NCBI RefSeq assembly: GCF_946479415.1
Contig: NZ_CAMLFY010000122.1
Span: 1-13,279, forward strand
Origin: an uncultured Shinella sp.
Lineage (GTDB): Bacteria; Pseudomonadota; Alphaproteobacteria; Rhizobiales; Rhizobiaceae
Length of the DNA stretch: 13,279 nt
Reading direction: 5' to 3'
Positions 7,086 to 13,279 of the stretch are shown here, piece by piece; the first letter of the stretch is position 1; each line of letters starts with the position of its first letter. The notes under the pieces are model-generated. The model did not search any database and was not told the DNA's origin. It was given only the letters and a program-made list of their open reading frames with translations. The position numbers were made by a program, and so were the translations under genes.

Positions 7086-10000
7086 TCGTAGAAGATGCCC
7101 GCACCGGCGCTGCCGCCGCTGCCCGCTTCACCGCGCAATTTCAGGCCGCGACCGACATCGAGATTGATGACGGCCTTGGCGCCGTTCGTCTCCGGGTCCT
7201 GCTTCAGCTCGATATAGGTCCGCTCGTTGAGATATTTGCCCGCCGAGACCGCCGCACGCCCCTCGGCATCCGTGGTGATGTCGAGATCGTCGACGCCGAG
7301 CTTGCTGCGCAGGCTATCGAGCAGACCCGTCGACTTGCCGCCCGCCAGCTGGCTGGCGGCCGAGGCGAGCTGGGCGATCTGCACCGCCGACAGGTTCGAC
7401 ATCGACCGGTTGAAGATCAGCTGTGCCAGGATTTCATCCTGCGGCAGCGAGGGCGAGGAGGCGAAGGTCACGGTCGGGTTGCTGGCGAGGCCGGCAACCG
7501 TGACGGTGATTTCGGTCGTGCCGGCCGAGCTGCCCGCAACGAGATTGACCGTCGGCACCAGGCCGCCGGCAAAACCGATATGGGCGGAGGTGAAATCGAG
7601 CCGGCGCGTCAGGATTTCCATGCGCCCGCGCTCCAGCTCGAAACCGCCGGAAACGATCGGCGACGAGGACGTGCCGGTCACCTTCAGGCTGCCGCCCAGT
7701 TCCGCATTGATGCCGCGGCCGCGCACGAAAAGCTGGCCGGGCGCCTCGATCGTCAAGTCGAGCGCGATGCCGCGCGAGGCGCCATCGCCACCCTGCGCGC
7801 GATTGACGTCCGCCGTCATGCGCTTGACGTCGGCGGGCGCGTTGCGATGCTTGATGGCGATCTCGGACAGCGAGGCCGGCAGCTTCTGCGGAATGACGAC
7901 GCTCGCCTTGTTGATGCGTACCTTGCCGCCAAGCGCGAGGTTCGCCACCGGCCCCTTGAGTGTCAAGTCGCCAGTGACATTCGCCGTCACCAGCGTTCCG
8001 TCGACATAGACGATATCGCCGAGCTTGATCGCCACATCGACCGGGAAGCCGCTTGCCGGATCGATACCAATCCGGCCACTCGCCGAAAGCTGACCGCCGC
8101 TCGTCAGCTTGCCGGAAACGGTCTCGATCACCGCCTGCTTGCCGTTCATGGTCACGCGGATCGTCAGGTTCTCGACGGCGAGATTGCGGCGCACATCGAC
8201 AAGACGCGCGCCGCTTGCCGTGATGTTGCCGGTCACCGAGGGCGCGGCCGCCGTGCCGCCGATCGTCACATCCACATTGGCATTGCCCGTCAGCACGAAC
8301 CCTTGAGCGGAAAGCTGGCTTTGCAGCATGCTGAACGGCACCGTGCCGTTGAACTTCAGGCCAAGCGGCGTGGCGCCCCCGATATTGACCTTGCCGCCAC
8401 CACGGAACGACAGGCCGCCACCGCCCGACAACACCGTGTCGAGTGTTACTTGGTTGTTCGCGAAGGCGCCCTTGGCATTGATGGTCAGCGCGCCGATGCC
8501 GGCGCTGCGCGTCTGGCTCGTCACCGCGCCGCCCCAGTCGAGCGCGTAATTGACGACCGGCGCCGACGCCTTGCCCTTCACCCTCACCGTACCGCTGATC
8601 GTGCCATCCGCATCCAGCCCGGCGGCGAAATTGTTGACGAGGGCGGCCGGCAGCGCATTGAGGCGCACGGAAAGGTCGAGATTTTCGCCCGCCTTGCCGG
8701 AGACGGCGACCGTACCACGCCCGGCTTGGATGGTGAGACCGTCGAGCGTCGCCACGCCGTTCGTTACGCCGAGCGTCGTCGCCTTGGCAAGTTTCAGGGC
8801 GATGCGCCGGGGGGCTGCTTCAAAAGCCTGAAGGGCAATATCCAACCCGCCGTCGCGCTGGAGCACCTTGCCCTTGGTAACGAGCGGTGCGCCATCGAGG
8901 CGGCCCGAGAGGTCGAAATTCGTTGCCTGCCCGGCACGAGAGAAATCGAGCTTCAGCGCTTCCAGCCGGTTTTCGCCCGAGGCGACGCGCTCGGCGCGCA
9001 CCGTGCCTGATATCGCGGCGGTCGCAAGGTCGGCGATGTCGAGATCGACCGCCGGCTTGGTGATGCTGACGGCATCGCGGCTGATCGCCGAACCGGACGC
9101 CTGCACCGTCGCCGAGGTCTTGCCGTTGCTTGTCGCAATTTCCACCTGGCCCGCAAGATCGCCCGCCGCCTTCTGGCCGGCCATCGCAGCAAGCAGCCCG
9201 AGATCGGGGAAATCAAAGCGAATCGTACCATCGGGCATAAAATTCTGCGCCAGCGCCAGCGAGCCCTTCAGCGTGTTCGGCCCGATCTCCGCCTCCAGCA
9301 CCGGCACGGAAATGCGCCCGCCTTCCGAGGTGATGCTGGAGCGCACATTGATCGCCTGGCCATCGAGCGCGCCGGTCGCGCTCAATTCGCCGGAGGGGCT
9401 GTCGGCAACGGCCTTGCCCTTGAGCGTCACGACGAGATCGCTCAGCGTGCGGCCGGAGAGCGTTGCACCGCTCGACGTCACCTTGGCCGAAACGTCGAGC
9501 CCGTCGATAGGGCCGGTCGCGGAAAGATCGAAGGCCGCCTCGCCCTTGGCGTCGGCAAGCAGCTTGCCGAGGGCCAGAACCTTGCCGGTCAAGGCCGCCT
9601 GGAGATTGCCCTTGCCGAGCGAAACCGTGCCCGCCGTCTCCAGCGTGCCGGATTTCACATTGAGACCGGAGAGTTCGATCGCCCCATCGCTCGCCAGCTG
9701 GAGGCGTCCCTCCATGGCGATCGTCGTGTCGATCTTGCCGGTCAGCGCCGGCGGCAGCACGGCGGGCAGCGCGAAGAGCCGGAAATTGACGTCAGCCTCA
9801 CGGCTTTCCAGCCCGTAGCGGCCGGACAGCGTGCCGCCGATGCTGGCGCTTTCCAGCGTTGCCGGATCGAAGGCGATCTCGGTCGGCGAGACATTGAGCG
9901 TCGCCACGACCTTGGCCGGCCCCTTCACAGTGCGGTCGAGATCGGGATTGGCAAAGGCCGTCGCGCCGGTCTCGACCGTCGCCTCGATCCGACCGGACTG

Positions 10001-11242
10001 GCTTGCGACGTTGAAGGCATCGCTCTTGGCGCTGAGGCGGATATTCTCGACACGCCCGGCCGGCAGTTCGGCTGAGACGACAGAGACATTGGCGTCGAGT
10101 GCGGCAGCATCGGCCGCGCCCTTCAGCGACACATCGGCACCGGCGATCAGCACGCGGGCGTCGCCCTCGGCGAGCGGCCAGCGGAAATCGATCGGCCCAT
10201 CGCGGCCGGACAATTTGACGTCGAGATCGTTTGCCCCCTTGGCGCTGACGGTGCCCGATGCGGCAAGCGTCATCGCCCCCGTCGAGATCGAACCCTTCTC
10301 GATGCGCAGCATATCGGTGCCATCGAAGGCGGCGACCACGTCGATGCCGGTTTCGCCCGCAAACAGCGGACGAAGCTGCGGCGGCATCAGCGCATCGAAC
10401 GTGCCGCCACCAGCCAGCGAAAGCGTGTGCAGCCCGTTGGTCGCCAGATCGTGCCGGCCGTCGATATGCAGCATTTCCGTGCCGTCGAGCGCCGCCGAGA
10501 GGCGGCCTTTCCACTGCGACAGCGGACCATCGCCCGTCAGGCGGATCGCCACGGCCGGATCGTTCGGCAACTTGAGCAGGGCGGCGAGGATGCCGCCTTT
10601 CGGCTCGGCGACGTCAGCCTCGAGGCGAAGCTGGTTGTCTGCGGGATTGAAAACGATATCGGCCACGACACGCGCATCCGGCCGGGCCTTTTCCGAGGCC
10701 GAGAGTTTGACCGCGACGCTTTCGGCCGTCGCATCGCCGCTGCCCGAGAGAACGATGCGCTGGTCGCGGCCGGCGACCGTGCCCGAGACGAAAAGCTCCG
10801 GCACCTGCAAGGCACCGACATGCACCTCGACCGGCAGTGTGAAGGGCGTGTCGGACTTTTCGGCATCTGCCTTGGGTTCCGGCAGACGCAGCAGGGAAAT
10901 GGACGAGGCGGAAATGCGCTGCGCATCAAAACGCAAGCCGAGCAGGCTCAGCGGCGACCAGTCGATGGAAAGGTCCATCAGTTCCGCATAGGTGCCCTTG
11001 GCGTCGCCGACGGTGATCGTCTTTGCCCGGAGCCGCCCGGTGAGCAGGCCCGAGGGCCCGGTGATCGAAACGACCTGCCCGCTCGACGCGGCAATCTTCT
11101 CCACATAGGCGACGGCAAAACGCGCGCCCGCATCGGTAAAGCCGACAAAACCGACAAGCCCAACAAGAACAAGCAGAACAATGACGATGCCGTAACCGAA
11201 ATAACGGAGCGTTGCGCGGAGAATTCGGGACAGCCTGTTCAT
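7073..11242 (-). CDS. tamB: TamB, inner-membrane-anchored translocation and assembly module protein (DUF490)
   Basis: A 1389-residue protein with one N-terminal membrane anchor (about 15-35: hydrophobic G-I-V-I-V-L-L-V-L-V-G) followed by a very long periplasmic part rich in short beta strands and repeated G-x-L-S-G / L-S-A-S-G turns. These fit the hydrophobic beta-taco groove of AsmA/TamB proteins. The C-terminal DUF490 domain (about the last 350 residues) ends with GLKLRGEAGSGGSAG and an aromatic FYEKEY tail. TamB bridges the envelope and works with TamA in outer-membrane protein insertion; AsmA-like proteins are also linked to phospholipid transport. E. coli TamB is about 1260 residues, and alphaproteobacterial versions such as Brucella MapB are longer. 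It starts 104 bases after the tamA stop on the same strand, with GGATGAAGC before the ATG, so the pair is probably co-transcribed. Confidence 0.93.
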   Translation of the reverse strand: MNRLSRILRATLRYFGYGIVIVLLVLVGLVGFVGFTDAGARFAVAYVEKIAASSGQVVSITGPSGLLTGRLRAKTITVGDAKGTYAELMDLSIDWSPLSLLGLRFDAQRISASSISLLRLPEPKADAEKSDTPFTLPVEVHVGALQVPELFVSGTVAGRDQRIVLSGSGDATAESVAVKLSASEKARPDARVVADIVFNPADNQLRLEADVAEPKGGILAALLKLPNDPAVAIRLTGDGPLSQWKGRLSAALDGTEMLHIDGRHDLATNGLHTLSLAGGGTFDALMPPQLRPLFAGETGIDVVAAFDGTDMLRIEKGSISTGAMTLAASGTVSAKGANDLDVKLSGRDGPIDFRWPLAEGDARVLIAGADVSLKGAADAAALDANVSVVSAELPAGRVENIRLSAKSDAFNVASQSGRIEATVETGATAFANPDLDRTVKGPAKVVATLNVSPTEIAFDPATLESASIGGTLSGRYGLESREADVNFRLFALPAVLPPALTGKIDTTIAMEGRLQLASDGAIELSGLNVKSGTLETAGTVSLGKGNLQAALTGKVLALGKLLADAKGEAAFDLSATGPIDGLDVSAKVTSSGATLSGRTLSDLVVTLKGKAVADSPSGELSATGALDGQAINVRSSITSEGGRISVPVLEAEIGPNTLKGSLALAQNFMPDGTIRFDFPDLGLLAAMAGQKAAGDLAGQVEIATSNGKTSATVQASGSAISRDAVSITKPAVDLDIADLATAAISGTVRAERVASGENRLEALKLDFSRAGQATNFDLSGRLDGAPLVTKGKVLQRDGGLDIALQAFEAAPRRIALKLAKATTLGVTNGVATLDGLTIQAGRGTVAVSGKAGENLDLSVRLNALPAALVNNFAAGLDADGTISGTVRVKGKASAPVVNYALDWGGAVTSQTRSAGIGALTINAKGAFANNQVTLDTVLSGGGGLSFRGGGKVNIGGATPLGLKFNGTVPFSMLQSQLSAQGFVLTGNANVDVTIGGTAAAPSVTGNITASGARLVDVRRNLAVENLTIRVTMNGKQAVIETVSGKLTSGGQLSASGRIGIDPASGFPVDVAIKLGDIVYVDGTLVTANVTGDLTLKGPVANLALGGKVRINKASVVIPQKLPASLSEIAIKHRNAPADVKRMTADVNRAQGGDGASRGIALDLTIEAPGQLFVRGRGINAELGGSLKVTGTSSSPIVSGGFELERGRMEILTRRLDFTSAHIGFAGGLVPTVNLVAGSSAGTTEITVTVAGLASNPTVTFASSPSLPQDEILAQLIFNRSMSNLSAVQIAQLASAASQLAGGKSTGLLDSLRSKLGVDDLDITTDAEGRAAVSAGKYLNERTYIELKQDPETNGAKAVINLDVGRGLKLRGEAGSGGSAGAGIFYEKEY

Positions 11243-11346
11243 GCTTCATCCATTTCGCGTGCGGGGAGCACAAAGAATCGCTCGTGTCCGTCTTGAATCC
11301 GAATCGCCCGGTCGATCAAGAGTCTAGACAGAAATTCGGGCGGCCG

Positions 11347-13269
11347 TCAGAACGACTGGCCAATGCCGGCATAGACCCCGAAAGAGGTGCCGCCATCATA
11401 TTTCTTGAGCGGCACCGCCACATCGAGGCGGAGCGGCCCGAAGGGCGTGGCATAACGAAGGCCGATGCCGGCACCGGCCCTGATATCCTTGAAATCGGGC
11501 ACTTCGTCGGTCGAAACCGTGCCGACGTCGATAAAGGGCACGATGCCGATCGTGTCCGTGATGCCGATCCGCGTTTCGGCGGAGGCCGAGACATAGGACC
11601 GGCCGCCGAGGATCTTGCCCTTGCCGTTGCGCGGCGAGATTTCCTGATAGCCATAGCCGCGCACCGTGCCGCCGCCGCCGAGGAAGAAGCGGCGCGTCGC
11701 CGGAATGTCGGAAAGTTCGTTGCCACCGATGATCGTGCCGGCCGAAAGCTTGCCGGCCAGCACGAAACGCTTCTCCTCACCCAGCGCCTGATAGCCGGTG
11801 ATGGCGCCCTCGAAGCTGGAGAAGACCGTGCCGCGGTTGAACTCGTAGCTCGGCTTGGCGTTGATCAGCGCGCGATAGCCTTCGGTCGGGTTGAGCTTGT
11901 CGTCGCGCGTGTCGCGGACATATTCGATCGGGATCGCGGCCGTCAGATATTTGTTCTCGCCGAACGCATCCTCGACATCGCTCCACATCACCTCGCCGCC
12001 GGCGCTCACCGTATCCTGATCGGAAAGCTCGACACTGACACCGGCCGCAGCCGTCGTGGTGAAGGCCTTGTAGGCATCGGGATCGACGATCGAGGCCTTG
12101 AGGCTGGCATTGAAGGTCGAGGCCGGGCCGAAGGCGCCGGGCTTCGAGAAGAGGATGGCGGTCGAATAATCCATATCGCCGAGCGCGGATTCACCGATGC
12201 GGCTGACCGAGCCTTCGATGCGCAGGGACTCAGCCTGGCCGAAGAGATTGCGATGACCCCAATACCCCTGCAGGCCGAGGCCATCCGTGTTCGACACCTG
12301 CGCACCGACGCCGAAATAGCGGTGTTTGCCTTCCGAGACCTCGATGGTCATCGGCAGGGATCCGTCCGGCGCCAGCTTGTCGGCCTCCCGGATCGTGACG
12401 CTGGAGAAGACGCCAAGCGTGCGCAGCCGCTCGGCCGCCTTGGTCAGCGCTTCCGGCGAATAGGGCTGGCCGGCATTGATACGCGAATAGCGCTGCACGA
12501 AATCCGCATCGACCGTCTTGGTGCCGGTCACGCCGACCTCGCCGACCGGTGCGACCGGTCCACCCTCGGCGGCGATCACCACGTCGACGGTCTGCGACTT
12601 GTGGTCCGCCGTCGCATTGCGCTCGGTGAGCTTGGCGAGCGGCCGGCCTTCGGCCTTGAGGTCGACGACCATCTTCTCGCCGGCCTTCAGGATGATGGTG
12701 GAATCCGCGCGCGCACCCGAGACAAGACCATAGTCAGCCGCGTTGCGCCCCTCGGCATCACCGGAAAAGACGATGTCGCCGAAGGTGAAGACCGGGCCGG
12801 GCTCGACGGTAACAGTCACGGGAATGGCGCCCCGATCGGGAAATTCCGGATTGGGCGGCAGTTCGTCGAGGTCCTGGCCATCGACCGTGACCTTCACGAC
12901 CCCGCCATAACGCGCCTTTTCGTAGAGAGCCGCGAGGATGCGGTCGCGATCGTCGCGCGCCTTGATGACGAGGCCGAGATCGCCCGAAACCGGCTTGCCT
13001 TCGTCCTGCTTGAGCAGCGCGGTGCTCTCGATCGCATCCTTGAGCTCGTCGTCATCGGTGCCGGGATTGAGCGTCAGCGTATAGTTGACGGGATCGATGA
13101 CGGAGGCCGTATCCTCTTCGTCCTCGAAGAATTTCATGCCGAAGATTTCAAAGGCGAAGGCGGGGGACGCGGAAACCGGGGCAACGGCCAACGCCGCAGC
13201 AACCGCGAGGGCGGTGCCAGCTCTCAGAAACGCAAAACTCTTTTCCGGCCGGTTCACTTTATCCCGCAT
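11347..13269 (-). CDS. tamA: TamA, Omp85-family outer-membrane protein
   Basis: A 640-residue Omp85 protein. The N-terminus carries a signal peptide (about 1-39, hydrophobic LAVAAALAVA, likely cleaved after SPAFA). The mature start FEIFGMKFF is followed by an acidic EDEED. Three POTRA-like domains follow (about 62-157, 160-236, 240-313), then a 16-strand-type barrel from about 316. The barrel holds the L6 VRGY motif (536-539, in GGGGTVRGYGY) and ends in phenylalanine, as outer-membrane barrels do. Three POTRAs and the tamB partner downstream support TamA rather than BamA, which has five and normally lies near lpxD and fabZ. The role is insertion or assembly of outer-membrane proteins. The ATG is ten bases from the window edge, and an in-frame stop (TAG) lies three codons upstream, so the gene starts inside the window. 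A GTG at 13257 with GGGAT before it is an alternative start. Confidence 0.93.
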   Translation of the reverse strand: MRDKVNRPEKSFAFLRAGTALAVAAALAVAPVSASPAFAFEIFGMKFFEDEEDTASVIDPVNYTLTLNPGTDDDELKDAIESTALLKQDEGKPVSGDLGLVIKARDDRDRILAALYEKARYGGVVKVTVDGQDLDELPPNPEFPDRGAIPVTVTVEPGPVFTFGDIVFSGDAEGRNAADYGLVSGARADSTIILKAGEKMVVDLKAEGRPLAKLTERNATADHKSQTVDVVIAAEGGPVAPVGEVGVTGTKTVDADFVQRYSRINAGQPYSPEALTKAAERLRTLGVFSSVTIREADKLAPDGSLPMTIEVSEGKHRYFGVGAQVSNTDGLGLQGYWGHRNLFGQAESLRIEGSVSRIGESALGDMDYSTAILFSKPGAFGPASTFNASLKASIVDPDAYKAFTTTAAAGVSVELSDQDTVSAGGEVMWSDVEDAFGENKYLTAAIPIEYVRDTRDDKLNPTEGYRALINAKPSYEFNRGTVFSSFEGAITGYQALGEEKRFVLAGKLSAGTIIGGNELSDIPATRRFFLGGGGTVRGYGYQEISPRNGKGKILGGRSYVSASAETRIGITDTIGIVPFIDVGTVSTDEVPDFKDIRAGAGIGLRYATPFGPLRLDVAVPLKKYDGGTSFGVYAGIGQSF

Positions 13270-13279
13270 CCGCAGCTAT

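Noticed and set aside
6584..9010. An 808-codon open frame on the plus strand crossing the regulator and antisense to tamB
   Set aside because: It starts in a different frame inside the regulator gene and continues antisense to tamB. Its product is arginine-rich with no recognisable domain, as expected of an antisense frame in high-G+C DNA.
10427..11296. A 289-codon plus-strand open frame opposite the 5' part of tamB
   Set aside because: It covers the tamB membrane anchor and periplasmic region in antisense, with no domain and no ribosome binding site of note.
11243..11346. Inverted repeat TCTTGA/TCAAGA (11291-11296 and 11316-11321) between tamA and tamB as a terminator or attenuator
   Set aside because: Only six pairs around a 19-base loop with no T run, so it does not reach the standard of the other hairpins here. 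tamA and tamB are more simply read as one operon.

Overview
The window looks like chromosomal DNA of an alphaproteobacterium, most likely a member of the Rhizobiaceae (Agrobacterium/Rhizobium/Shinella-like). The evidence is high G+C coding sequence, an fds-type formate dehydrogenase operon, a soluble PAS-PAS chemoreceptor with a rhizobial-style C-terminal W-E-E-F tail, and a tamA-tamB pair of alphaproteobacterial size. No tRNA, rRNA, CRISPR array, insertion sequence or integrase was seen.

Layout. (1) Bases 1 to about 150 do not belong with what follows. On the minus strand they encode a piece of a bacterial Ig-like (Big2) repeat, fused at about 145-168 to the C-terminal tail of the formate dehydrogenase alpha subunit. 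This is most easily explained as a chimeric contig end. (2) 145-1484, plus strand: the end of fdsA, then fdhD (fdsC) and fdsD, the last three genes of an fdsGBACD operon, closed by a perfect 13-bp inverted-repeat terminator. (3) 1551-4159, minus strand: a cytoplasmic double-PAS methyl-accepting chemotaxis protein and, upstream of it, a cheW, each in its own transcription unit. They are separated by a terminator and an unusually A+T-rich (about 38% G+C) gene-free stretch. (4) 4312-6470, minus strand: a two-gene arginine catabolic operon, arginase then ornithine aminotransferase, with a divergent Lrp/AsnC-family regulator at 6594-7046. The spacer carries phased TTGCC repeats and a palindrome that may be the operator. 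(5) 7073-13269, minus strand: tamA then tamB, the outer-membrane/inner-membrane pair of the translocation and assembly module. The 3' ends of the regulator and tamB share one long hairpin.

How the genes work together. FdhD and FdsD support maturation and assembly of the NAD-linked molybdenum formate dehydrogenase. The chemoreceptor and CheW are a sensory input and its coupling protein. Arginase and ornithine aminotransferase convert arginine to ornithine plus urea and then to glutamate semialdehyde, probably switched by the divergent Lrp-type protein. TamA and TamB serve outer-membrane biogenesis.

No previously undescribed system was found. The most notable observations are the chimeric left end, the candidate operator, the A+T-rich intergenic region and the shared convergent hairpin.
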